NCBI RefSeq assembly: GCF_025460765.1 | Contig: NZ_JAMWEG010000010.1 | Coordinates: 124,001-188,000 of the forward strand | Direction of reading: 5' to 3' | Origin: Micromonospora sp. MA102 | GTDB taxonomy: Bacteria > Actinomycetota > Actinomycetes > Mycobacteriales > Micromonosporaceae | DNA length: 64,000 nt | Notes under the pieces: model-generated | Seen by the model: only the letters and a program-made list of their open reading frames with translations | Told to the model about the DNA's origin: nothing | Databases searched by the model: none | Position numbers and translations under genes: made by a program | Shown: positions 18,501 to 25,387 of the stretch, piece by piece | How positions within the stretch are numbered: position 1 is the first letter of the stretch | Layout of the letters: each line of letters starts with the position of its first letter

Positions 18501-19044
18501 CGACCGCCAGCGCGGCGATCTGGTTGTCGACGACGTGCGTCAGGTTGCGGTGCGTCTGCCCGACGGCCTTCGGCACCCCGGTGGACCCGGAGGTGAACAG
18601 CACGTACGCCAGCGCGTCCGGGTCGACCGGCACGGGCCGCAGCGGGGCCGGCGGCACCCGGTCCAGCGGCACGACGGTCCGCCCGCCGGCGAGGCCCCGG
18701 GCCAGCTCGCGGTGCTCGGCGGCGCAGGCGAGGGCGGTGACCCCGGCGGCGGCGAGCATGTGGCGCAGCCGGTCGACCGGGAAGCCCGGGTCCAGCGGCA
18801 CGTACGCGCAGCCCGCGGCGAGAGCACCGAGCAGCGCCGCGACGGTCGGAGCGCCGTGCGCGGTGAGCAGGGCGACGCGGTCACCGGGCCGGACGCCGGC
18901 GGCGACGAGCGCGGCCGCGTGCCCCCCGGCCATCCCGGCCAACCCGGCGTAAGCGACCTCGTGGGTCTCACCGAGCAGGGCCGGACGTTCACCGTGACGC
19001 GCCGCGACCTCGCCGAAACGATTGATGATCATCGGCTGTGCCAT
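15577..19044 (-). CDS. Hybrid NRPS-PKS, A-T-KS with AT deleted
   Basis: 1155 residues. Adenylation domain about 20-475 (LFTSGSTGVPKA; K470). Carrier S523 in DVGGQSLLL. KS 588-1010 with complete triad: C763 (SACSSSL), H895 (EGHGSGT), H935 (NIGH). The KS-AT linker (1025-1090) runs directly into the post-AT linker ending PTYPFQRRRYW (1136-1146), so the whole AT is missing and there is no ACP. The KS therefore needs an extender carrier in trans, possibly that of the PKS two genes downstream. Pocket residues read by eye are D-A-P-T-L-G-G-F-V-K; specificity unknown. It is the first large gene of the operon. The ATG has no clear Shine-Dalgarno sequence and lies 1 base after the stop of a 19-codon frame, suggesting coupled or weak initiation. 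Confidence 0.92.
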   Translation of the reverse strand: MAQPMIINRFGEVAARHGERPALLGETHEVAYAGLAGMAGGHAAALVAAGVRPGDRVALLTAHGAPTVAALLGALAAGCAYVPLDPGFPVDRLRHMLAAAGVTALACAAEHRELARGLAGGRTVVPLDRVPPAPLRPVPVDPDALAYVLFTSGSTGVPKAVGQTHRNLTHVVDNQIAALAVGPSDRLSLLASFSFDAAIPDLYPALLTGAAVVPVDLRRQGLAQAVTQLDRHRATVLHCTPTVYRYLLEALGDRRLDAVRVVLLGGEQATYADALRGRDRFAPDCRLVNGYGATEMTFVARHVLPLSTVDPAATGPLPIGTAFPGYQVDLAPDTGELVVRSRHLAPGYLNQGSDRFTVDADGVRSYRTGDLGRRLPGGELVCLGRLDRQVKVRGHRVELTEIEAVLAAQPGVAGVRAIARDGELLAYARPAGDRPDPTALRAALAAALPGYALPRAVVLLDEFPLTVTGKVDERALPDPPAGVPAGEGPATDTERAVHDIWCAVLGRSAVGRTDSFFDVGGQSLLLGQVQQRLADVFGVRLPLLRLFDHPTVAAQAALLDAPPETVRAPVLPAPAAPAAAARAYTGDEIAVVGLAGRFPGAPDVATFWWNLCTGVDSIHEHTDEELAALGVGPGLRADPRHVRAVGRLDGVADFDAEFFSFAADEAARTDPQHRLFLETAWEAMEDAGHDPERFPGLVGVYSATSVNRYFLFHLMDNPAVVGDVDPDDWEARLIGRQFTDHLPGQVAYRLGLTGPALAVQSACSSSLVAVCLAAQSLADYQCDLALAGGVTVTWPRHRHVPGGLASPDGRCRAFDEGANGSGFGSGAGVVALRRLADAQADGDRIYAVLPGWAVTNDGADRAGFAVPGPAGQAAAVANALATAEVAPGEVGLVEGHGSGTPLGDAIEVAALHEVYAGAAPAESCALGSVKTNIGHLDAAAGIAGLIKAVLAVRHGVIPPNLHFTRPHPEIDLAAGPFYVPTKARDWPEGPRRVAGVSAFGLGGTNAHVVVEQPPPADPADPPGDGPWLLPVSARTPAALRAALARLRAHLGGDAPALPEVAATLALGRRAFAHRAAVVAADLAGALAGLDMLLDTGVRIAGEGGPLRDLAADWVAGRDVDWDALHPEGTVRRTGLPTYPFQRRRYWIDPVQRGPR

Positions 19045-19370
19045 GTCAGCGGGCTGATGTTTCCCCAGTGACGACAGGCGCGCAGCGTTCAGTGAATGTG
19101 ATCATGATCCCCCCCAGGACTTCACATTGGAGCCAGAATAGGGCTCGATATCTTGACGGGGAGGGCATCGATGCAGGTCGAGCCGAAGGGATGACGACCC
19201 GTGGAAGCTCGGACCGAGGAAATCGACCGATCATCCCTCTAGCGCGTAGACGATTTACCGCGTAAGCGCCTACTCGCGAGTTATTTTACGGTGAAAATAC
19301 TTCCGGACCGTGGAATTTCCACCGCGAGGGCCTCATCTCCGCAGCTCAACACGCGTTTCGGGGGGCCCGA
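19045..19370. promoter_or_regulatory. Non-coding region upstream of the NRPS-PKS operon
   Basis: A 326-base stretch of visibly lower GC than its surroundings, between the stop of the DUF2267 gene and the first biosynthetic gene. It contains small perfect palindromes: GATCATGATC (19100-19109), ACTCGCGAGT (19272-19281), and an AT-rich stem TATTTT/AAAATA (19282-19287 / 19294-19299). I could not find a convincing -35/-10 pair by eye. By position it should contain the operon promoter and probably operator sites. Confidence 0.55.
19046..19105 (-). CDS. Possible 19-residue leader or precursor peptide
   Basis: A short frame ATG 19105 to TGA 19046 encodes MITFTERCAPVVTGETSAR. A run of Gs lies 3-8 bases before its ATG, and its stop is separated by one base from the ATG of the A-T-KS gene, which itself lacks a good ribosome site. 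It may be a translated uORF that couples initiation. It contains four Thr, one Ser and one Cys, the residue types LanB enzymes act on, so a ribosomal substrate is an alternative. Against coding: only about 11 of 19 codons end in G/C, far below the neighbours. The same frame is open further upstream (to an ATG at 19234, 62 residues) with similarly poor codon bias. Confidence 0.33.
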   Translation of the reverse strand: MITFTERCAPVVTGETSAR

Positions 19371-19766
19371 CTACACATCGTACGGTGGCCGCGGGATCGG
19401 GTCGACCATCGCGTCGAATCCGTTCGGGAGCTGCGCCACGAGATCCTGGAACTCGCCGACCGTGACCGTCTCCCGCAGGGTGGCGAGCACCGCGCGGGCG
19501 CCCACCTCGGCGACCGCCGGGTCCACTCCGGCCCGCTCCGCGACCCGGTATAGGAAGGCGACCGCGCCGCCCGTCGTGCCGCCCTCGCCCGGCGCGACGA
19601 GATAGCTGCCGACCTCGTCCGGCAGCTGCGCGGCCAGGTCCGCCGACTCGGTGGCGGTGATCCGCTCGGCGAGGGTCTGCAACACCGCCCGCGAGATCGT
19701 GGCGGCCTGACCGGTGGGCAGCTCGGCGCGGCGGGACACCGCCTCGACGAATCGGGGAAACCGCAC
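19371..19766 (-). CDS. DUF2267 family protein
   Basis: 131 residues matching the DUF2267 style: two similar helical halves, each with a pattern like AVLQTLAERIT-DLAAQLPDEV and AVLATLRETVT-DLVAQLPNGF (about residues 25-60 and 85-120). Function is not known. The GTG start at 19766 has AGGAG about 8 bases upstream. It ends 326 bases before the biosynthetic operon, on the same strand, and probably forms a separate transcription unit. No catalytic residues can be recognised. Confidence 0.8.
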   Translation of the reverse strand: MRFPRFVEAVSRRAELPTGQAATISRAVLQTLAERITATESADLAAQLPDEVGSYLVAPGEGGTTGGAVAFLYRVAERAGVDPAVAEVGARAVLATLRETVTVGEFQDLVAQLPNGFDAMVDPIPRPPYDV

Positions 19767-19915
19767 AGCCGCACTCCTGTCGTCGCCGGCCGCCGCCGGA
19801 TGTCCGGCAGCCCCGGCCCGAGCCGGCCGGAGCGTCGCGTCCGCGGTTACCCGCGCCCGACGGCCGCAAACGGCGGCGGCACCCGGGCGGCACCTACCGC
19901 GCCGGGCGGGCGAGG

Positions 19916-20314
19916 TCAGTGCAGCGCGCCGACAGCCCGGAAGTGGTCGAAGATGAGCTGATCCACCGCGGAGACCCGGGACCGGTCGGCGTAGCCGAGC
20001 CAGGCCAGCTCCGCGATCTCGCTCGCCGGCCGCAGCGTGCCCTCGTAGTCGGCGGCGTAGCAGGTCATCCGGACCAGCGTGCCGGCGCCGTGGCCGTGGG
20101 CCTGCGCGGTGAAGACACCCACCGGCACGGCGGACTCCGGCACGACGGCCACGTCCAGCTCCTCGGCGATCTCCCGGACCAGGGTCGCCAGGTCGGTCTC
20201 ACCGGCTTCCCGCTTGCCGCCGGGCAGGTACCAGACGTCCCGGCCCCGGGACCGGGTGCTCAGCACCCGGCCGTCCTCGATCCGGATCCAGGCGACCTTG
20301 TCGATCTCGGGCAC
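19916..20314 (-). CDS. Nudix hydrolase
   Basis: 132 residues with a complete Nudix box: GGKREAGE followed by REIAEELDV, giving the G-x5-E-x7-RE-x2-EE-x-G-like metal-binding pattern (about residues 37-60). Such enzymes hydrolyse nucleoside diphosphates linked to another group; the substrate cannot be told. The GTG at 20314 follows GAGGAG by a few bases and starts right at the first beta strand (VPEIDKVAWIRIEDG). The frame is open far upstream, but that part is arginine/proline-rich antisense noise. The stop is 149 bases from the DUF2267 start. Confidence 0.87.
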   Translation of the reverse strand: MPEIDKVAWIRIEDGRVLSTRSRGRDVWYLPGGKREAGETDLATLVREIAEELDVAVVPESAVPVGVFTAQAHGHGAGTLVRMTCYAADYEGTLRPASEIAELAWLGYADRSRVSAVDQLIFDHFRAVGALH

Positions 20315-20507
20315 CGTGCTCCTCGGGTCTCGGCGGCGTGGGCGTGGATGACGCCAGGGAGCGACCCTACGCTCGACGGCCCCGCGGCCGGCGCGCACCG
20401 CCCGCTCCGGTGACCGGGCGGCCGATGGGTTTGCCGCCGCCGCCCGAGCGGGCACTCCCGCCGTGACGCCCGGGACGCCGGGCACCGACGCGGGACGGAG
20501 CATCCGG

Positions 20508-20900
20508 ATGGAGTGGCTGAGGAGGCTCCTGGGTGGACCGGCATCGGCCCGGCAGGACGTCGCGGAGCGGTTGACCACGTACGGCCTCTTCCGGCGGGCG
20601 ACCGAGACGGTCGGGCTGGACGACCGGGAGACCGTCCGGCGGTGGCTGCGGGATCTCGATCCGGACCTCCAGCAACAGGTGCACATCCGCCGCCCGTGGG
20701 GGGTCATCGCCGCCGTGAGCGACCACCGCGACCCGGTCGGTGTGGTCATGCAGGAGCCGGACGGCCGGGCGTGGGGCGCCTACGTGCCGGGCGCCGACCG
20801 CCGGGAGCACCTGACACCCGAGCAGGTCGAGGCCGTGATGCTCGCGGCACTCACCTCGACCGGACGACCCGACGGGCCGGACTGGCGGCCGATCCGCTGA
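20508..20900 (+). CDS. Hypothetical protein
   Basis: About 130 residues beginning MEWLRRLLGG, with GGAG 8 bases before this ATG; an in-frame GTG at 20463 would add 15 unlikely residues. The protein is polar and mixed alpha/beta, with no signal peptide or membrane segment. A segment RPWGVIAAVSDHRDPVGVVMQEPDG looks like a small beta sheet. I do not recognise the family. It lies divergent from the Nudix gene and 48 bases upstream of the molybdopterin oxidoreductase on the same strand, so the two might share a transcript. Confidence 0.6.
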   Translation: MEWLRRLLGGPASARQDVAERLTTYGLFRRATETVGLDDRETVRRWLRDLDPDLQQQVHIRRPWGVIAAVSDHRDPVGVVMQEPDGRAWGAYVPGADRREHLTPEQVEAVMLAALTSTGRPDGPDWRPIR

Positions 20901-20948
20901 CCCGGCGGCGGGAACCGGACCGGTGCCCCCGCTGAGTAGGCTCGCCGC

Positions 20949-23090
20949 ATGGCCCGCACCACCCATCCCGGCGCCTGCCCGCTGGACTGCCCCGACACCT
21001 GCGTCTGGCAACTCACGGTCTCCGACGGCCGGGCCGTCGCGCTGCGCGGCGACCGCGAGCACCCGTTCACCCGGGGCGCGCTCTGCGGCAAGGTCAACCG
21101 CTACCTCGACGCGGTCAACGGCCCCGACCGGCTGACCACCCCCTACGTGCGCACCGGCCCGAAGGGCGCCGGGCGGGTCGCGTACCGGCCGGCGAGCTGG
21201 GCGGAGGCGGTCGACCGGGTGGCCGCCGGGCTGCGCGCGAGCATCGAACGGGACGGCCCGGAGTCCGTGCTGCCCTACTACTTCGCCGGCACCATGGGCC
21301 ACGTGCAGGGCTGGACGATGGGCCAGCGGCTCTTCGCGCACCTGGGTGCGTCCCGGCTGGACACCACCATCTGCACGGGCGCGGCCAGCGCGGCGCTGCG
21401 CTCGATCTACGGCGGCTCGGTCGGCTTCGAGCCGGAGTCGATCGTGGCCGCGAAGCTCATCGTGCTCTGGGGCGCCAACCCGCTCGCCACCAACCTGCAC
21501 CTGTGGCCGTTCGTGCAGCAGGCCCGGGAGCGCGGCGCGTACCTGGTCACCATCGACCCGCTGCGCACCGACACCGCGGCCCGCAGCGACGAGCACGTCG
21601 CCCCGCTGCCCGGCACCGACGCGGCCCTCGCGCTCGGGCTCCTGCGGCACGTACGCGACGCCGGCGCGGCCGACGAGGAGTGGCTGGCCGCGCACACCGT
21701 CGGCTGGCCCGAGCTGGCCGCCCGGCTCGACGAGTGGCCGGTGGAGCGGGCCGCCGCCGAGTGCGGCCTGCCCGTCGAGGTGGTCCGCCGGCTCGGCGAG
21801 CGGATCGCCACCACCCGACCCACCGCCGTCCGGGTCGGGCTGGGCCTGCAACGGCACCACGGCGCCGGCCAGGCGATCCGCGCGATCTGCGCGCTGCCGC
21901 TGGTCACCGGCGACTTCCGGTACCCGGGCGGCGGCGCCCTCGTGTCGACCAGCGGGCACCACCCGATCGACGAGGGCCCGGTGGTCCGGCCGCCCGGCAT
22001 GCCGGCCCCGGCCGCCCGGTCGGTGAACATGAGCCGGCTGGCGACCGTGCTCACCGGGGAGGCCGACCCGCCGGTGACCTCGCTGGTGGTGTTCAACGCC
22101 AACCCGGCCGCCACGGCACCGGACCAGAACCGGCTCCTCGCCGGCCTGCGCCGCGCCGACCTGTTCACGGTGGTGCTGGAGCAGCGCTGGACCGACACCT
22201 GCGACTACGCCGACGTGGTGCTGCCGGCGACCATGCAGCCGGAGCACCTCGACCTGCACTCCTCCTACGGCCACCACTACACGACGTTGAACCTGCCGGT
22301 CACCCGGGCGCCCGGGGAGGCCCTGCCGAACACCGAGATCTTCCGGCGGATCGCCGCGGCGCTCGGCATCGACCACCCCCGGTTCTCCGACAGCGACGAG
22401 GACCTGGCCCGGCAGCTGCTGGCCGGCACGCCGGTCAGCTTCGAGGAGCTGCGCGAGCAAACGTACGTTCGGGCCACCGGGGTGCCGGTGGGCGCGGCCC
22501 CGTTCGCCGCCGGCGGTTTCCCCACCCCGGACGGCCGGGCCCGGCTGCTCGACCCGGCGCTGGCCCGGCTCGGGGTGGACCCGCTGCCCGGGCACACCCC
22601 GCCCGTGGAGGCGGCCGACACCGAGCTGGCCCGCCGGTTCCCGCTGGTGCTGATCGCCCCGGCGGGCCGGTTCCTGATGAACTCCACCTTCGCGTCGCTG
22701 CCCTGGCACACGCGGCGGACCGGCCCGCCCCGGGTGCACCTGCACCCGGACGACGCGGCGACGCGCGGGCTCGCCGACGGCGACGCGGTGCGGGTGCGCA
22801 ACGACCGGGGCGCGTTCCTCGCGGCGGTCGCCGTCGACGGGGCGACCCGACCGGGGCTGGCGTTCACGTACAAGGCGTACTGGGCGCGGCTGAGCCCGGG
22901 CCGGGCCACCGTCAACGCGGTCACCGCGGTGCGCGACACCGACCTGGGCGAGGCGCCGACGTTCCACGACTGCCGGGTCGAGGTCGAGCCGGTGCCGGCG
23001 GAGCTGCTGATCCCCGAGCCGCCGGCCGACGCGGCGGCCGTGCCGGCGCCGGCCGCCGCCGCCGACCCGGCGGCGGTGCCGGCCGGCTGA
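20949..23090 (+). CDS. Molybdopterin-dependent oxidoreductase
   Basis: 713 residues of the DMSO-reductase superfamily. The N-terminal iron-sulfur motif CPLDCPDTC plus a fourth Cys in ALCGKVNRY (about residues 10-43) would bind a 4Fe-4S cluster. The centre has the molybdopterin-guanine-dinucleotide fold (LIVLWGANPLATN, VTIDPLRTDTA) and the C-terminus the MGD-binding barrel (VHLHPDDAATRGLADGDAVRV). There is no twin-arginine signal, so it is probably cytoplasmic; the substrate is unknown. An Ala/Pro-rich tail of about 25 residues follows. GAGTAGG lies about 8 bases upstream of the ATG. Confidence 0.9.
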   Translation: MARTTHPGACPLDCPDTCVWQLTVSDGRAVALRGDREHPFTRGALCGKVNRYLDAVNGPDRLTTPYVRTGPKGAGRVAYRPASWAEAVDRVAAGLRASIERDGPESVLPYYFAGTMGHVQGWTMGQRLFAHLGASRLDTTICTGAASAALRSIYGGSVGFEPESIVAAKLIVLWGANPLATNLHLWPFVQQARERGAYLVTIDPLRTDTAARSDEHVAPLPGTDAALALGLLRHVRDAGAADEEWLAAHTVGWPELAARLDEWPVERAAAECGLPVEVVRRLGERIATTRPTAVRVGLGLQRHHGAGQAIRAICALPLVTGDFRYPGGGALVSTSGHHPIDEGPVVRPPGMPAPAARSVNMSRLATVLTGEADPPVTSLVVFNANPAATAPDQNRLLAGLRRADLFTVVLEQRWTDTCDYADVVLPATMQPEHLDLHSSYGHHYTTLNLPVTRAPGEALPNTEIFRRIAAALGIDHPRFSDSDEDLARQLLAGTPVSFEELREQTYVRATGVPVGAAPFAAGGFPTPDGRARLLDPALARLGVDPLPGHTPPVEAADTELARRFPLVLIAPAGRFLMNSTFASLPWHTRRTGPPRVHLHPDDAATRGLADGDAVRVRNDRGAFLAAVAVDGATRPGLAFTYKAYWARLSPGRATVNAVTAVRDTDLGEAPTFHDCRVEVEPVPAELLIPEPPADAAAVPAPAAAADPAAVPAG

Positions 23091-23182
23091 GCCGGGACTT
23101 CCGGCCCGCCGACAGGGTCCCTGCGCCCCTGCTGCCGCCCGCCGCCCGTCCGTAGCGTTCAGGACGGAAGAGGGAGGTCGCC

Positions 23183-23887
23183 ATGCGTACGTGGCAGGTG
23201 CAGGACGTGATGACCACCGACGTCGCGACGGTACGGGAGGACACCGCGTACCGGGAGGTCGTGGACGTGCTGACCGGCCGGCGGGTCACCGCGGCGCCGG
23301 TGGTGGACGAGGCCCGGCGGGTTGTCGGAGTGGTCTCCGAGGCCGACCTCATGTACAAGGTGGAGCTGCTGGGGCAGCCGCGGGAGCGACGGATCCTCCC
23401 CGACCGGCACCGGCGGGAGGCGCGGGCCAAGGCCGGCGCGACCCTGGCCGCCGACCTGATGACCGCTCCCCCGGTCACCGTCACGCCGGACGCGTCGCTG
23501 GTCGAGGCGGCCCGGAGCATGGACGCCCGCGGGGTGAAGCGGCTGCCGGTCGTCGACGACCTGGGCCGGCTGGTCGGCATCGTGACCCGTGGAGACCTGC
23601 TCAAGGTCCACCTGCGCCCGGACGCCGACATCGCGCGGGACGTGCGCGAGGAGGTGCTGCGCCGGACCCTCGGCGTGCCCGACGGCGTGGTGGACGTGGC
23701 GGTGGACGGCGGCGTGGTCACGCTGACCGGGCAGCTCGACCGCTGGTCCACCGTGCGCCTGGCGCTGCGGCTGGCCGGTCAGGTCAGCGGCGTGGTCGAG
23801 GTGGTCGACGCGCTCGGCTACGCGATCGACGACGCCCCGATGGCCGCGCTGCGGGCCGGTGGCGGCACCCCCGCCGGCATCGCCTGA
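23183..23887 (+). CDS. CBS-domain pair plus BON domain protein
   Basis: 234 residues: CBS 1 (about 1-60, VQDVMTTDVATVRED...VVGVVSEADLM), CBS 2 (about 93-148, ADLMTAPPVTVTPDA...LVGIVTRGDLL), then a BON domain (about 150-220, GVVDVAVDGGVVTLTGQLD). CBS pairs bind adenine nucleotides as energy or redox sensors and BON domains bind phospholipid or other surfaces. This architecture is common in actinobacteria as a stress-associated regulator. GGGAGG lies 5 bases before the ATG. The gene ends at a strong inverted repeat shared with the convergent glycoside hydrolase. Confidence 0.9.
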   Translation: MRTWQVQDVMTTDVATVREDTAYREVVDVLTGRRVTAAPVVDEARRVVGVVSEADLMYKVELLGQPRERRILPDRHRREARAKAGATLAADLMTAPPVTVTPDASLVEAARSMDARGVKRLPVVDDLGRLVGIVTRGDLLKVHLRPDADIARDVREEVLRRTLGVPDGVVDVAVDGGVVTLTGQLDRWSTVRLALRLAGQVSGVVEVVDALGYAIDDAPMAALRAGGGTPAGIA

Positions 23888-23900
23888 TCCGCGCGGCCGG

Positions 23901-23938
23901 GCCGCCGGCGTCGCCGTCCCCCGGGCGACGCCGGCGGC
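23901..23938. terminator. Bidirectional stem-loop between convergent genes
   Basis: A perfect 15-bp inverted repeat (arms 23901-23915 and 23924-23938) with an 8-base loop sits between the stop of the CBS-BON gene and the stop of the glycoside hydrolase. There is no U tract, as is usual for GC-rich actinobacteria. Confidence 0.75.
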
Positions 23939-25378
23939 TCAGCTCTCGGCGAGGGCGTCCAGCACCAGCGCGGCGGTCCAGCTGAACGCCGGGGAGCCGA
24001 GCCCCGCGCCGGTGTCCGGGTGGAAGTACTCGTGGGAGCCGGCACCGTCGACGAGGTTCAGCAGCGACTCGTGCAGCCCGGCGGCCAGGTCGGGGCGGTG
24101 GTGGGCGCGCAGCCCCCGCCACAGCAGCCAGCCGGTGTTCACCCAGCTCGGGCCGCGCCAGTAGCGCAGCGGCTCGAAGTCCGGCGCGGTGCGGTCGTGG
24201 GTGGGCAGCGGCCGGTCCATCCGGGCGGCCAGACCGAACCGGGGCGAGCACGCCTCGGCGAGCAGCGCCCGCACCTGGTGGGCCGGCAGGTCGGGCAGGA
24301 TCAGCGGCATGAGCCCGAGCACCGTGCGGGCCGGGACGAGCCGGTCGGCCCGGACGTCGCGCGGCCGGAAGGTGCCGGTCACCGGGTCGTGGAGCCGGTC
24401 GACCAGGGCCTGCGTGATCCGCGCCGCGCGGTCCCGGTGCGGCCCGGGGTCGGCGCCCACCACGGTGGCGATCCGGGCGAGGGCCTGCTCGGAGACCCCG
24501 AGCGCCGCGTTGAACAGGGGGCACTCCACGAGGAACGGCTGCCGGTCGAGCAGCCCCTCGTCCCGGTACCGGCCGGCCCGGTAGGTGTCCACGAGCGCCA
24601 CGTAGCGCGCGTAGTCCAGGTCGGTGGGGCGGTGCGCCGCGTCGGCGTGCGCGGTGTCGTGCCGCCGGTACGCCCGCAGCACCGCCTCGTCGGCGGGCAC
24701 CGCGGCCAGCGGGGCGTCCCAGGCGGGGCTGTTGTCCAGGCCGGACTCCCACGGGTGCACGACGGCGGCCAGCCCGCCCCCGCCGACGTCCCGCCGGCCG
24801 GTCAGGTAGTGCTGCTGGGCGACCAGCCGCGGGTAGAGCCAGCGCAAGGCGGCCACGGACGCCGCGGAGGGAGCGCGGCGGTGCACCAGCCAGGCGGCCG
24901 GGGCGTGCACCGGCGGCTGGACGATCCCCGAGGTGGCCGCCGCCGGGGCGCCGTCGGCCCGGGCCGAGTCCCAGAACTCCGGCCCGGGGAAGTACGCGCC
25001 GACCCGCAGCGCCGGGTTGAACACGATGTGCGGCACCCGCCCGTCGGCCCACTGCGCGGCGAACAGGGTGCGCAGTTCCCGCCAGGCCCGGTCCGGGCGG
25101 ACGTGCGCCAGCCCGACCGCGATGAACGCCGAGTCCCAGCTCCACTGGTGCGGATAGAGCGTGCGGGAGGGCACGGTGTGGTCGTGTTCCCAGTTGGCGT
25201 CCAGCGTGGCCAGCGCGAGCCGGCGCAGCCGGGCGGCCCGCTCTGCGTCACCGGGACCGCCGGGCCGCACCCGGGCCGCGCCGCCGGGGGCGCTCACGCC
25301 GCCGCCTCGCTGTCGCTCCGCACGGACGCGAGGCGCCGCGCTACCGCGCCCCATGGCTCGCTCGCTCCGCTCGCTCAC
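23939..25378 (-). CDS. Glycoside hydrolase, (alpha/alpha)6-barrel (GH63/MGH1-like)
   Basis: 479 residues from the GTG at 25378, or 452 from a second GTG at 25297. The core resembles GH63-like/glucosylglycerate-hydrolase-type enzymes: LYPHQWSWDSAFIAVGL, HPWESGLDNSPAWD with a candidate acid, RYWRGPSWVNTGWLLW, and a C-terminal HEYFHPDTGAGLGSPAFSWT. It would release sugars from short oligosaccharides or glycosyl-glycerates in the cytoplasm; there is no signal peptide. It overlaps the upstream isomerase stop as GTGA, so it is coupled to that gene. The first 27 codons are encoded by a repeat-like insertion (25291-25387) whose duplicated ends both supply a GTG, which makes the true start uncertain. 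Confidence 0.82.
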   Translation of the reverse strand: MSERSERAMGRGSAAPRVRAERQRGGGVSAPGGAARVRPGGPGDAERAARLRRLALATLDANWEHDHTVPSRTLYPHQWSWDSAFIAVGLAHVRPDRAWRELRTLFAAQWADGRVPHIVFNPALRVGAYFPGPEFWDSARADGAPAAATSGIVQPPVHAPAAWLVHRRAPSAASVAALRWLYPRLVAQQHYLTGRRDVGGGGLAAVVHPWESGLDNSPAWDAPLAAVPADEAVLRAYRRHDTAHADAAHRPTDLDYARYVALVDTYRAGRYRDEGLLDRQPFLVECPLFNAALGVSEQALARIATVVGADPGPHRDRAARITQALVDRLHDPVTGTFRPRDVRADRLVPARTVLGLMPLILPDLPAHQVRALLAEACSPRFGLAARMDRPLPTHDRTAPDFEPLRYWRGPSWVNTGWLLWRGLRAHHRPDLAAGLHESLLNLVDGAGSHEYFHPDTGAGLGSPAFSWTAALVLDALAES

Positions 25379-25387
25379 GCCGCCGCC
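25291..25387. repeat. Short palindromic element with 16-bp direct repeats
   Basis: The same 16 bases (cgctcacgccgccgcc) occur at 25291-25306 and 25372-25387, 81 bases apart. The DNA between them is rich in self-complementary GCTCGCTC/GAGCGAGC and GGCGC/GCGCC segments. This looks like a small non-coding repeat that duplicated its target on insertion. Because 81 is a multiple of three, the reading frame was kept. Confidence 0.55.

Noticed and set aside
19038..19265. 75-codon plus-strand frame upstream of the operon
   Set aside because: It begins inside the A-T-KS gene on the other strand, has no ribosome site and poor codon bias.
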